Assembly (NCBI GenBank): GCA_022865275.1
Contig: JALIDQ010000002.1
Location: 1-44,737, forward strand
DNA from: Candidatus Nanohalarchaeota archaeon QJJ-9
Lineage (GTDB): Archaea > Nanohalarchaeota > Nanosalinia > Nanosalinales > Nanoanaerosalinaceae
Reading direction: 5' to 3'
DNA: 44,737 nt
In this document: positions 9,284-18,190 of the stretch, piece after piece
Numbering within the stretch: position 1 is the stretch's first letter
Layout: each line of letters opens with the position of its first letter
Program-made: the position numbers and the translations under genes
The notes under the pieces: model-generated
What the model saw: the letters and a program-made list of their open reading frames with translations, nothing else
What the model was told of the DNA's origin: nothing
Databases searched by the model: none

Positions 9284-9615
9284 TTTCCATCCCCTTTCTC
9301 GACTATAACGAATTTCTTAGTCTTGGATAGAGGCCTACATTCTGCAATAACTACCTCGTCTCCTTTCTCAGCGTTTATACATTTAGGATTATGGGCTGAA
9401 ACTTTAGTATTACGCCTCTCGTATCTCTCGTATTTTGGCAGTTTGTTCGCGTATTCCCATGTAACTACTGCTGTATTATCCATCTTCGCAGACTCTACAT
9501 TACCTTCGAAAGTCCTACCTCTGACCTGAAGATCTCCGTGGAAAGGACATTTATCGTCCTTGCATTCTCCTTCGGGTTCTTCTACATCGAGTCCAATGTC
9601 TTGTGTTTCGGGCAT
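9280..9615 (-). CDS. rps17: 30S ribosomal protein S17 (uS17)
   Basis: DDKCPFHGDLQVRGRTFEGNVESAKMDNTAVVTWEYANKLPKYERYERRNTKVSAHNP. Confidence 0.95.
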   Translation of the reverse strand: MPETQDIGLDVEEPEGECKDDKCPFHGDLQVRGRTFEGNVESAKMDNTAVVTWEYANKLPKYERYERRNTKVSAHNPKCINAEKGDEVVIAECRPLSKTKKFVIVEKGDGK

Positions 9616-9619
9616 CTTA

Positions 9620-9922
9620 TCACCTTTCTTTTACATAACCCCACTTAGGAGGCAACCTTTTACTTATTCTCTCTTCCGGTTTTCCTTCCAACAGTTTCCC
9701 GTTGACCTTAACTTTTTTATCCCCAAGGTAAAACCGGAAGACTGATTCTTCCTTGGGTATCTTAGCTCTACTATCCTTCCTGCCTATTATTAATATTCCT
9801 TCAGTCTCATCGACTACTTTACCCTCTATACCTTCCTTTTCAGGGTCGCTGGACTCCACTACTTCTGTCTTGAGCCCTATGAGTTCGTGCCTCGGAAGGT
9901 TTTCAGGTTCCCTGGGCATCAA
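9620..9922 (-). CDS. rnp1: RNase P protein component 1 (Rnp1/p29)
   Basis: NLPRHELIGLKTEVVESSDPEKEGIEGKVVDETEGILIIG..; operon position. Confidence 0.88.
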   Translation of the reverse strand: MMPREPENLPRHELIGLKTEVVESSDPEKEGIEGKVVDETEGILIIGRKDSRAKIPKEESVFRFYLGDKKVKVNGKLLEGKPEERISKRLPPKWGYVKER

Positions 9923-9952
9923 TACATCCTTTAAACGGAACCTTTTTAATCA

Positions 9953-10261
9953 CTAGTGAACCTCGATCGAATCTTCTTCGAATCCCAGCTCGCTCAGCAC
10001 ATCCTTTATCCGGCGGGTATGGTCTCCCTGCAGTTCTATTTTGCCTTCCTTTGAGGTTCCCCCGCATGCGAGCTTTGACTTGAGCTTTGACTCGAGGCTC
10101 CCTATATCGACGTCCTCATCGTCAAGCCCCTCGATTACGGTCATGACTTTTCCTAGGCTTCGGTCGGAAGTCCTTACTTCAATCTTCTGCTCTTCCCTTG
10201 CTATGTCCTTGCAGACACAGATGTCCTTGGGCAAGCCGCAGTTAGGACAGTTTTCTGTCAT
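9953..10261 (-). CDS. Translation initiation factor SUI1/aIF1
   Basis: [73 protein letters not shown]. Confidence 0.94.
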   Translation of the reverse strand: MTENCPNCGLPKDICVCKDIAREEQKIEVRTSDRSLGKVMTVIEGLDDEDVDIGSLESKLKSKLACGGTSKEGKIELQGDHTRRIKDVLSELGFEEDSIEVH

Positions 10262-10461
10262 CTTTTCTCCTTCTGGTTTTCTATAGTTTTTATTCTCGCT
10301 ATGGTTCGCTTGATCTCTTTTATCCTTCCTGGATCCTCCGGAAAGCCGCCACTAGCGACTTTACCGTCTTCCTTGGAAAGTTCTAACTTAAGATCGTTTA
10401 ACTTCTCCTCCCTTTCCTTGGCTGACATGTCTCTAATTTCTTCGGCTTTTAGGATTGCCAT
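10258..10461 (-). CDS. rpl29: 50S ribosomal protein L29 (uL29)
   Basis: [59 protein letters not shown]. Confidence 0.94.
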   Translation of the reverse strand: MAILKAEEIRDMSAKEREEKLNDLKLELSKEDGKVASGGFPEDPGRIKEIKRTIARIKTIENQKEKR

Positions 10462-10479
10462 AGTAGTATCCTCTATAAA

Positions 10480-11187
10480 CTAGTCTTTCTCTTCTTCAGT
10501 TTCATCTCCAGCGTTTTCGTCTTCTTCGTTCCTATCTTCTTCGCTTTCTTCCTCAGCTTCTTCTTTCTCCTCTTTCTCTTCTTCCTCTTTCTCGAGCTTC
10601 TCTACTGCCTGCTTTCTTGTAAGATAGGATGGAAGTTCTTTCATTATCCTTACCTTTATACCAAGAGCTCCAGGCTGTGTGACGGCTTCTTCGTACGCAT
10701 AGTCCACGTGTTCCTTTGCAGTATTACCACACCGCTTGACATAGCCTTGGGTAAACTTTGCAGTCCTTCCTCTGGAACCGCTTAGCTTTCCGGCAATACT
10801 TATCTGCACTCCTACAGCACCGGACTCCATAACACGTCTCGCGTAGGTATTTCCTACACGCTTTGGATGTCCTCCCTTCTCAAGCCAGCCCGAAATATTC
10901 TTCGCTACTACTCTAGCATCTAAATCCGGCTCTTCTACCTCCTGAGCCTCTATTTGAGGGTTTTCTATATTGAAACGTCTTTTTACAGTCTCAGTTACTT
11001 CCTTAATTCTGTGCCCTCCTGAACCTATTACAAGACCAGGTTTCTGGCTGTAAATCGTTATCTTAGTGGAAGTACTGGTTTTAGTGAAGTCTATATGACT
11101 GTAGTTCGCCCCTTCTAACTCTTCTTCCAGGTATTCTTCAAGCTTAGCCTTGTTGATGTTTTCTTTTACAAACTCTTTTTCGATCAT
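10480..11187 (-). CDS. rps3: 30S ribosomal protein S3 (uS3) with acidic C-terminal tail
   Basis: KH-like PGLVIGSGGHRIKEVTETVKRRF and GAVGVQISIAGKLSGSRGRTAKFTQGYVKRCG. Confidence 0.95.
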   Translation of the reverse strand: MIEKEFVKENINKAKLEEYLEEELEGANYSHIDFTKTSTSTKITIYSQKPGLVIGSGGHRIKEVTETVKRRFNIENPQIEAQEVEEPDLDARVVAKNISGWLEKGGHPKRVGNTYARRVMESGAVGVQISIAGKLSGSRGRTAKFTQGYVKRCGNTAKEHVDYAYEEAVTQPGALGIKVRIMKELPSYLTRKQAVEKLEKEEEEKEEKEEAEEESEEDRNEEDENAGDETEEEKD

Positions 11188-11188
11188 A

Positions 11189-11605
11189 TTATCTCTCCCT
11201 CAGCTTGATTGTGATATTTGCTGACTTAGGTTTTCTACCCCTATGCCTCTTAGGAGTCTGATATCCTTCACCCTGGCTTGCATAAAACTCGGAAACGTAC
11301 AGATTATCAGTACTCATTCCCTGGTCTACCGCATTGCTCTCTGCAGATTTAACGAGGCTCATTATCTCCTCTGAAGCGTTTACAGGGTATCTGCCCGCAC
11401 CCATATCTCCTTTCTTGTGTGCTAAATCCTTGTTGAACTTCTTGTAGGGCACAGGTTGTTCCTTATTTATTACCTTCTCCAGCTTCTCCTTGGCTTTTTC
11501 GACCGAGTCGTTTTTTATGAAGTTGCCTACCTCTGTGGAATGCTTTCTGGAGACTGAAACATTTACTCCTCGTGCTTTTGCGGTTTTCTGATCTTCTTCG
11601 GTCAT
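11189..11605 (-). CDS. rpl22: 50S ribosomal protein L22 (uL22)
   Basis: PYKKFNKDLAHKKGDMGAGRYPVNASEEIMSLVKSAESNA..RHRGRKPKSANITIKL. Confidence 0.95.
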   Translation of the reverse strand: MTEEDQKTAKARGVNVSVSRKHSTEVGNFIKNDSVEKAKEKLEKVINKEQPVPYKKFNKDLAHKKGDMGAGRYPVNASEEIMSLVKSAESNAVDQGMSTDNLYVSEFYASQGEGYQTPKRHRGRKPKSANITIKLRER

Positions 11606-11609
11606 TTTA

Positions 11610-11987
11610 TCACTTCAGCGGTATGTACTTCGAGCTTCTTGTTGCTCCGAGTCCTGGAGCTGAATGCTCTACTTCTTCACGGTTTCTAGTGAACTCTCCA
11701 AGGTAATGGCCTATCATTCTTTCTTCTACCTCCACTTCTACAAACTCCTGGCCGTTGTATATGCCTATAGTCTTACCGACCATCTCGGGAACTATTATCA
11801 TATCTCTGGCATGTGTTTTAACCTGGTCGTTCTCTCTTATCTCCTTAAGCAGCTTTTTCTGCCTTTCGGTTAGTCCGCGCTTTATGCTTCTTCTTTTTCT
11901 TGCAGGGAGGAGCTCTGCGAACTCGTCCATGTCCATCTTCTTCAGTTCCCCAAGCGTCTTACCGCGGTATTTGAATTCTTTAGCCAT
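11610..11987 (-). CDS. rps19: 30S ribosomal protein S19 (uS19)
   Basis: [69 protein letters not shown]. Confidence 0.96.
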   Translation of the reverse strand: MAKEFKYRGKTLGELKKMDMDEFAELLPARKRRSIKRGLTERQKKLLKEIRENDQVKTHARDMIIVPEMVGKTIGIYNGQEFVEVEVEERMIGHYLGEFTRNREEVEHSAPGLGATRSSKYIPLK

Positions 11988-11997
11988 TCTTTAACAC

Positions 11998-12699
11998 CTA
12001 CTCTTTCTTCTTACCAGACCGTTTTGCTGAAATGTTTCCGACCTTCTGTCCTGGAGGCGAGTCTCCTGAGACTGTTTTAGGCCTTCCAGGATCTGCTGAA
12101 CCACCAAATGGGTGATCTGTAGCGTTCATAGCTACCGCCGATGTTCTTGGATAAAGCTTACCCCTTGCTTTAGATTTGTGGTGCATGTCTCCGGCCTTTT
12201 TCAAGTCTTTATCCGTCCTTCCAGCTCCTGATACCTTTCCTATAGTAGCTCTACAGTCTGGGCTTATGTCCTTTATACTCTTTGAGGGTAGTCTTACCTT
12301 TGCAGAGTCTCTAGTATGCGTTACGATAAACCCGTGCGTGCCTGAGGAACGGGCGATCTTCCCTCCGTCTCCCGGAGTCAGTTCTATATTGTATATAGGG
12401 ACTCCTTCCGGAATTTCTTTCAAGGGTAGGGTGTTTCCTGTCTCAAGAGGAGCATCTCTTGAAATGGTTATCTCATCTCCCTCAGTCATCCCCTCTGGGG
12501 CAAGTATGTATTCCTTGTCCTCCTCGCTGAACTTTACCTTGGCTATAGGCGCGGTTCTTCCAGGGTCATGTTCTATACTTACGACTTCCCCTGTCTTATC
12601 TCCTCTAGGATATTCTACTCCTCCCTTTGCCTTGTGGGAGTTAGCCTTGTATGTATGTGATCCTTTTCCTCTTCTTCTTGAGATAATTCTCTTGCTCAT
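11998..12699 (-). CDS. rpl2: 50S ribosomal protein L2 (uL2)
   Basis: AVAMNATDHPFGGSADPGRPKTVSGDSPPGQKVGNISAKRSGKKK. Confidence 0.96.
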   Translation of the reverse strand: MSKRIISRRRGKGSHTYKANSHKAKGGVEYPRGDKTGEVVSIEHDPGRTAPIAKVKFSEEDKEYILAPEGMTEGDEITISRDAPLETGNTLPLKEIPEGVPIYNIELTPGDGGKIARSSGTHGFIVTHTRDSAKVRLPSKSIKDISPDCRATIGKVSGAGRTDKDLKKAGDMHHKSKARGKLYPRTSAVAMNATDHPFGGSADPGRPKTVSGDSPPGQKVGNISAKRSGKKKE

Positions 12700-12709
12700 A
12701 TCAATCCCC

Positions 12710-12970
12710 TCACAGCATTCCTAGTTTTGTGGCGACATCCAAGGCTTCGTAATCGTCTGTAAGCCTTACGAAGGCCTTTTTCTCGCCGTCCTGTGTTATT
12801 AGAGTGTTTACCTTCTCGACTTCCACGTCAAACATACTTTCTACAGCATCTTTTACCTGTAACCTATTTGACCTTTCGTCTACTATAAATACGAGAGTAT
12901 TCTCCTCATCCACCTTCCCCACAGACTTCTCTGTCAGGTGCGGGTGCTTGATTATCTCGTTTGATTCCAT
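12710..12970 (-). CDS. rpl23: 50S ribosomal protein L23 (uL23)
   Basis: IIKHPHLTEKSVGKVDEENTLVFIVDERSNRLQVKDAVESMFDVEVEKVNTL. Confidence 0.95.
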   Translation of the reverse strand: MESNEIIKHPHLTEKSVGKVDEENTLVFIVDERSNRLQVKDAVESMFDVEVEKVNTLITQDGEKKAFVRLTDDYEALDVATKLGML

Positions 12971-12981
12971 CTTTTAAAACC

Positions 12982-13803
12982 TCAGTTGAAAAGGTTTTCC
13001 TCCTCTAGTTTTTCTATAGCGTTTTCAGACCATACAGTAAGCCTTCCTACGTGAGTTCCAGGAGCAAGCATCTCCGCGTTCAGGTTCTCGACCTCTACCG
13101 CTTCCACGCCTGGAAGATTTCGTGCGGCGTTCTTTATACCTCTGTCTTCCCCTACGACTATCAGAGGGCCGGTTTTTCTCTTGTACTTTCTTCCTCTATT
13201 CTTCCCTTTACCTGCTCTAACCTTTTTCTTCTCGCATCGCTTGAGCTCTTTTTCAAGGCCGAGCTCTACTAGTGTATCTATTACCTCAGCAGTTTTTTGC
13301 TTCTCTTCTATACTGTCTTCCACTACAAGAGGAAGATCTATTCCATCGACTTTGTGGCCTCTTTCTTTGACTTTTTCCAAGTCTTTCGTAGCGGATATAG
13401 CTGACCTTATAGCCTTACGCCTTTCTTTTTCATTAATATCTTTACTGAAGTCTTTCTCGGCTTTAGGAGGATGCGCTCTTCTACCGCCTACTGTCTGTGG
13501 TGCCTTTCCTCCTGGCCCGCTCATCTGCATTCCCCGTCTGAAAACGATCTTTCTCGGAGTCCTTGACGAAGGATAGCTTTTACCTCTTCTTGAGCGGTAG
13601 GCTCTGTTCCTGTTCCTCCACTGGGTAACATGCTGCAGTCCTGATTTTTTATCAGCTCCATATGACTGTCTATTCTTTGACTGAATTGAAAGGACTGCTT
13701 TCTTCACGATATCGTCTCTAACCCTTTCGTTGAACTGGGCGGGAAGCTCTACTTCCCCTTCTTTTTCACCTTCAGTTGTCTTTACTTCTGTCATTTCTAT
13801 CAC
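12982..13803 (-). CDS. rpl4: 50S ribosomal protein L4 (uL4)
   Basis: RKIVFRRGMQMSGPGGKAPQTVGGRRAHPPKAEKDFSKDINEKERRKAIRSAI. Start may be GTG at 13803 or ATG at 13794. Confidence 0.93.
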   Translation of the reverse strand: MIEMTEVKTTEGEKEGEVELPAQFNERVRDDIVKKAVLSIQSKNRQSYGADKKSGLQHVTQWRNRNRAYRSRRGKSYPSSRTPRKIVFRRGMQMSGPGGKAPQTVGGRRAHPPKAEKDFSKDINEKERRKAIRSAISATKDLEKVKERGHKVDGIDLPLVVEDSIEEKQKTAEVIDTLVELGLEKELKRCEKKKVRAGKGKNRGRKYKRKTGPLIVVGEDRGIKNAARNLPGVEAVEVENLNAEMLAPGTHVGRLTVWSENAIEKLEEENLFN

Positions 13804-14759
13804 TTCTCGATGTGTGTTATCTCAGGGTTTTTGGGATAGCTGTCCTTTCTAAGTGCAGACCTTAACATTGTTAACCTTTTCGAAGGCCCTGGGACAGACC
13901 CTTTTACAATAATATAGTCGTTTTCTACCTCGCCGTACTTTGTAAAGCCTCCTTCTGCGTTTACTTCTTCTGGATTCTCTCCTATCTTTAGAAGCCTTTT
14001 GTTAAACTCTGTACGCCTTACATTACCTGTCTGACCTGCCTGAGGAACTTTCCAGGAAGTATGGTCGGGATGCCATGGACCGAGGTTTGCTGCCTTTCTA
14101 GATATCTTCTGGTCCTTTCTTTTCATTGGTTTTACACCGTGCCTCTGTACAGCTCCTTCCCATCCCTTTCCTTTGGTTATACCTATAACGTCCAGATATT
14201 CTCCGCTGTCGAAGACATCGTGAACGCTTACTTCGCCCCCGAGCTTCTCTTTTGCATATCCTATCTGGTTCTCTACAGAGCCTCCTACAGGCATCTCGAA
14301 TACTTCAGGCTTTTTCTTACCTATGCCTGCTTTATACGGCTGTGTATGGACTAGAAGCTTTATCTCGCTTACTTTTTCCTTCTCCAGTTCTTCAGGATCG
14401 TGGCCTTCTTTAGGAGCATCGATCTTTCTCTCAAGGTTGTCGTGGAGGTTGTCTCCTATAATATCCGTGAGGACTTCTTTTCCTTCTACCGTGTCTTCAT
14501 AACCTCTTATCCCGAAAACTTTTAGTGGAGGACATTCTAGTATAGTTACAGCGTCCGCTACTTCCCTACCTTTTGATTCGGAGTTTTTACTGTCCTCTAT
14601 TCTTAGTACTCGAGTCATCCCTGCCTTGTAGCCTGCAAAACCTAGCACTTTCTGCTCCCCTGTATCTTCTACCGCATCAAGCGTAGGGTAAAGCCTATTC
14701 GACCTCTTCTGAGGCTTGTAGGCGAGTGATCCTCTTCTTGGGTGCGATTTTTCAGCCAT
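13800..14759 (-). CDS. rpl3: 50S ribosomal protein L3 (uL3)
   Basis: HPRRGSLAYKPQKRSNRLYPTL..KGKGWEGAVQRHGVKPMKRKDQKISRKAANLGPWHPDHTSWKVPQAGQTG. Confidence 0.95.
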   Translation of the reverse strand: MAEKSHPRRGSLAYKPQKRSNRLYPTLDAVEDTGEQKVLGFAGYKAGMTRVLRIEDSKNSESKGREVADAVTILECPPLKVFGIRGYEDTVEGKEVLTDIIGDNLHDNLERKIDAPKEGHDPEELEKEKVSEIKLLVHTQPYKAGIGKKKPEVFEMPVGGSVENQIGYAKEKLGGEVSVHDVFDSGEYLDVIGITKGKGWEGAVQRHGVKPMKRKDQKISRKAANLGPWHPDHTSWKVPQAGQTGNVRRTEFNKRLLKIGENPEEVNAEGGFTKYGEVENDYIIVKGSVPGPSKRLTMLRSALRKDSYPKNPEITHIEK

Positions 14760-14854
14760 TAGTATCTCCTCCTGTGAAGTTGTTCTACTGCAGAGGCCTC
14801 CTATGAGGCTTGCCCTGTCCAGAATCTGGACATTGTATGGGCTTTAACCACTAA

Positions 14855-14865
14855 CTTTTAAATAG
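14855..14865 (-). promoter_or_regulatory. Candidate TATA box for the rpl3-led superoperon
   Basis: Minus-strand CTATTTAAAAG, about 27 nt upstream (box centre) of an ATG at 14833 and about 100 nt upstream of rpl3. Confidence 0.5.
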
Positions 14866-14923
14866 GTAGTTAATCCCTTTCCGCTCCCTATCTTACTCAG
14901 TACTTTATGCAATGAGAAGTGTT

Positions 14924-16369
14924 TTAGCCTTTTATATTAGCTATCGGCTTGAGCCTTACAACCTTGTTGCCTATACCAAGCTGGTCGGAAACTTTGACTA
15001 CCTCGTCCACGTCTTTATAGGCTCCTGGAGCTTCTTCTGCGATTGTTGATCCGGACTGGGCTTTTACCAGTATCTTATCCCTCTTGAGCTCTTTCTGGAC
15101 GTCTTCACCCCAGTATTTGTCTTTTGCCTTTGTCCTCGACATCAGCCTTCCGGCTCCATGCGCTGTACTTCCGAAGCTGAGGTTTAACGATTTCTCTCCG
15201 CCTTTTAGGATATACGAACTGGTTCCCATAGAACCTGGAAGGATGATAGGCTGGCCTACATCTCTGTATTTATCAGGAACTTCTTCTCTTCCAGGAGGGA
15301 ATGCTCTAGTCGAACCTTTTCTGTGGATGTAGACTTCTTTTTCTTCTCCGTTTATCTTATGCTTTTCTTTCTTCGCTACGTTGTGCGCAACGTCGTATAG
15401 TACTTCCATTCCTAGTTCCTCCCATGACTGGTTGAAAATCCTTTCAAAGCTCTCTCTTACTTTTGAGGCGATGACCTGGCGGTTCGCCCATGCAAAGTTT
15501 ACAGCGGAAGCCATCGCTCCGAAGTAGTCCTCTGCAAGCGCGGATTCTCCTGGTGCGTAGGCTAGTTCCTTGTCGGGAAGCTCGTCTATCAGCTCAGGCC
15601 TTTCCTTCTCTATTCTCCTAACATAGTCGGAGCAGATCTGGTGTCCGAGGCCTCGCGACCCGCAGTGTATCATGATTAACGCTTTACCTTTTTCCAGACC
15701 GTATTCCTCCGCTACTTTCTTGTCGTATACTTCCTCCACTTTCTGTATTTCTAAGAAATGGTTCCCACTTCCTAACGACCCTACTTGGTCCCTTCCCCTG
15801 TTCTTGGCTTTTTCGGAGACTTTTGAGGCGTCAGCTTCTTCCATCTTTCCTCCGTCCTCGCACCGTTTAACGTCTTTTTCTGTCGCGTAGCCTTCTTCTT
15901 TTGCCCATTCAAGCCCTTTTTCCAGTACTTCGTCGAACTCGCTGTCTGAGCTTATGTCTGCGATACCTCCTTTTCCTGTACCTGAAGGGATTTTCTGGTA
16001 AAGGATGTTGGCTAGCTGTTCCGCTCTATCGTAGATTTTCTCTGCTTCTATATCTGTCTTTACTACTTTGACTCCGCAGTTTATATCGTAGCCGACTCCT
16101 CCAGGACTTATACCTCCTTTTTCCGTATCTAGTGCGGCTACTCCTCCGATAGGAAAGCCGTAGCCCTGGTGTCCGTCCGGCATAACCGCGGCGAATTTCT
16201 GTATGCCTGGGAGATGTGCTACATTCTTTATCTGTTGGAGTGTTTTGTCTCCTTTTATAGCTTCGAGAAGTTGTTCAGAAGCGTATACTCTGGCTGGAAC
16301 GTTCATCCCATCCTTTTTAGGAATCTTGTAGACGTTCTTGGAGACTTTTTCTATCTCTATCTCGCTCAT
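14924..16369 (-). CDS. rtcB: RNA-splicing ligase RtcB
   Basis: LPGIQKFAAVMPDGHQGYGFPIGGVAA, GGISPGGVGYDINCGV, DQVGSLGSGNHFLEIQ, MIHCGSRGLGHQ; no intein interruption. Confidence 0.97.
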   Translation of the reverse strand: MSEIEIEKVSKNVYKIPKKDGMNVPARVYASEQLLEAIKGDKTLQQIKNVAHLPGIQKFAAVMPDGHQGYGFPIGGVAALDTEKGGISPGGVGYDINCGVKVVKTDIEAEKIYDRAEQLANILYQKIPSGTGKGGIADISSDSEFDEVLEKGLEWAKEEGYATEKDVKRCEDGGKMEEADASKVSEKAKNRGRDQVGSLGSGNHFLEIQKVEEVYDKKVAEEYGLEKGKALIMIHCGSRGLGHQICSDYVRRIEKERPELIDELPDKELAYAPGESALAEDYFGAMASAVNFAWANRQVIASKVRESFERIFNQSWEELGMEVLYDVAHNVAKKEKHKINGEEKEVYIHRKGSTRAFPPGREEVPDKYRDVGQPIILPGSMGTSSYILKGGEKSLNLSFGSTAHGAGRLMSRTKAKDKYWGEDVQKELKRDKILVKAQSGSTIAEEAPGAYKDVDEVVKVSDQLGIGNKVVRLKPIANIKG

Positions 16370-16408
16370 AAAGAAGGAATTGGAACGGATTATTAAAAGT
16401 CTAACCTG

Positions 16409-16825
16409 TTACATATCCACGACCGCTTGTAGAGTAAAACCTTCTTCTCCTTCCCTTATCTCCATCTCACTGTAGGTCATCGCTTTGGCGTCTTTTACGT
16501 TTATTTCTTCTATCTTCCGCCCCTTTACTGCTGCTTCAAGCCTGTATTGTTCTTTTTCTTTCTCTATATTGACTTTAAAACCCTTAAATACCGCGTTTTC
16601 AACGTCTTTTAGATATATTAAATGGTCTAAAAACTCGTAAAGCAATGCTTCTCGGCTTTCTGCTTCTATAACGAAGCTAACCTCTTTTTCGAGGCCGATC
16701 TTTTCCAGGTCCGTCATCACTGAGAATAGAGCCTTTCCAGCGTTTTCAAACGCTTCTTCGAGGTTTTTTCCGTACGTTTGGAACTTTGCGTCAGCTTTGT
16801 GCTCCAGAATCTTGAAATCTTGCAT
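16409..16825 (-). CDS. Archease (RtcB activator)
   Basis: MQDFKILEHKADAKFQTYGKNLEEAFENAGKALFSVMTDLEKI; next to rtcB. Confidence 0.93.
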   Translation of the reverse strand: MQDFKILEHKADAKFQTYGKNLEEAFENAGKALFSVMTDLEKIGLEKEVSFVIEAESREALLYEFLDHLIYLKDVENAVFKGFKVNIEKEKEQYRLEAAVKGRKIEEINVKDAKAMTYSEMEIREGEEGFTLQAVVDM

Positions 16826-16843
16826 CTCAACCAGCTGAGAGAA

Positions 16844-17050
16844 CTAGCATTTTATCTTCTTTGCCAGCTCGGTCTTGTCCAGTTTGTGGAGGATTTTCTT
16901 TACCTCCATCCTGTAGAGTATAGGAAGCTCGTTTACTTCCTCAGCTCCGGTTGTCTCTACTCCCTCAGCTACTTCTTTAAACAGCTCCCAGTTGTCAAGC
17001 TCTTTTCTAGATGCTTCTTCCACCGCTTCCTTCAGCTCCTCCTGATCCAT
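16844..17050 (-). CDS. 68-aa hypothetical protein, charged and helical
   Basis: ATG ORF co-directional with archease and rtcB and closely spaced; no family recognised. Confidence 0.6.
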   Translation of the reverse strand: MDQEELKEAVEEASRKELDNWELFKEVAEGVETTGAEEVNELPILYRMEVKKILHKLDKTELAKKIKC

Positions 17051-17107
17051 AGCTATATAGGTTTTCCTCTCCTACAAATAAAAACTCTTTGAAAGAGAAA
17101 AACTGAG

Positions 17108-17257
17108 CGCCGGGAGTGGGATTTGAACCCACGCAGGCTGTAACGCCCACCAGCTATTTGTTGCGAAAACCATAAATTTTCTTCACTGCATTCTCTTGTA
17201 AAACTCCGAATGCAGTGGTCTCCAAGCTGGCGCTCTACCAGACTAAGCGACCCCGGC
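17108..17257 (-). tRNA. tRNA-Ser(GGA), intron-containing (predicted intron 17156-17219)
   Basis: Hand-folded: acceptor GCCGGGG/TCCCGGC, discriminator G, D stem GCTT/GAGC, anticodon stem CCAGC/GCTGG, spliced loop TTGGAGA, long variable arm TGGGCGTTACAGCCTGC, T arm GTGGGTTCAAATCCCAC. CCA not encoded. Confidence 0.85.
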
Positions 17258-17309
17258 AACTAGTGTATAGTCTCTCCCAACAACTAGAAGAAAGGTTTAT
17301 GCGCAATTT

Positions 17310-18095
17310 TTAATAAGCATTACCCGTACCGAATAACTCGTCAAACCTTTCTTCCTCCACCAGAAAGCCTAGCTTCTCCCTTGCTTCGTGGAGGCTTTCA
17401 ACCTCAAGAAACCTATCCTTGTCTATTCCATCCTCTACTTCATTGTTAATAGACCATTCAGTATCTCTGTTGTAGTAGATAGCCTTACCTCCTGCCTTAA
17501 GTATTGGAATGATATCATGCCTCATAGAATCTCCTGCATGGACTACTTCCTCCGGCTCAACCCCTAAATCGTCTAAAACTTCCTTGTATTCCTCCGCACT
17601 CTTCTCTTCCATTATCTTTATCTCATCAAAGTATTTTTCAAGACCCAGTGCTCGAATCTTCCTTCTTTGAATTTCTTCATCTCCTAGGGTTAGGAGAACC
17701 ATCTGGACGTCTTTATCCTTTAAGTATTCCAAAAGCTCTTTTCCTCCTTCTTCGAACCCATTATCTGCGTATTCATCCTCTGAGAGATACACTCTTCTTC
17801 CGATCTCCTCCGCCTGTCTTAGATCTTCCTGGCTTACTTCGAAACCGTATTCTTCACCAAGTTCTTCAAGTCCTCGCTTGAAGGCTAATATACTTCTCTC
17901 TTTATCGAATCCGTACTCGTCTATCAGCCCCTCATCTACATTATCAACTGCTCCAAGTATCTCTTCTTCTGACAGATGCGCGTCAAACTTTCTCTGGACC
18001 CAGTGCACGAACGCTTCCCGCACGAGCTGATAGTTCTCGAACGTCGGCATCAGCATGTCGTCCAGATCAAATGAGAGGATGGTTTCCGAGTTCAT
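17310..18095 (-). CDS. HAD-superfamily hydrolase
   Basis: Motif I FDLDDMLMPTF, motif II LLTLG, C-terminal VVHAGDSMRHDIIPILKAGGKAIYYN. Confidence 0.88.
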   Translation of the reverse strand: MNSETILSFDLDDMLMPTFENYQLVREAFVHWVQRKFDAHLSEEEILGAVDNVDEGLIDEYGFDKERSILAFKRGLEELGEEYGFEVSQEDLRQAEEIGRRVYLSEDEYADNGFEEGGKELLEYLKDKDVQMVLLTLGDEEIQRRKIRALGLEKYFDEIKIMEEKSAEEYKEVLDDLGVEPEEVVHAGDSMRHDIIPILKAGGKAIYYNRDTEWSINNEVEDGIDKDRFLEVESLHEAREKLGFLVEEERFDELFGTGNAY

Positions 18096-18154
18096 AGGAA
18101 TGGTATTTTTAAAGGCTAACTCTTATATTATTACCGCCTCAGAGACCAACGAAA

Positions 18155-18166
18155 CCTTTTAAAAGG
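18155..18166 (+). promoter_or_regulatory. Candidate TATA element for rps10
   Basis: Perfect 12-bp palindrome CCTTTTAAAAGG, centred about 30 bp upstream of the rps10 ATG (18191); consistent with leaderless or near-leaderless transcription. Confidence 0.5.
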
Positions 18167-18190
18167 TCAGTTCCGGTTCGTTGATATACA

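Noticed and set aside
12176-12724. 182-aa plus-strand ORF antisense to uL2
   Set aside because: Shadow ORF; the minus strand is clearly uL2.
14924-16369. Intein in RtcB
   Set aside because: Catalytic motifs run continuously at normal spacing and total length is about 480 aa.
17156-17257. tRNA-Trp(CCA) reading of the 17.1-17.26 kb tRNA, using the CCA in GACCACTG
   Set aside because: The long variable arm and discriminator G fit tRNA-Ser; the CCA falls inside the predicted intron, while TTGGAGA gives a proper 7-nt loop with GGA.
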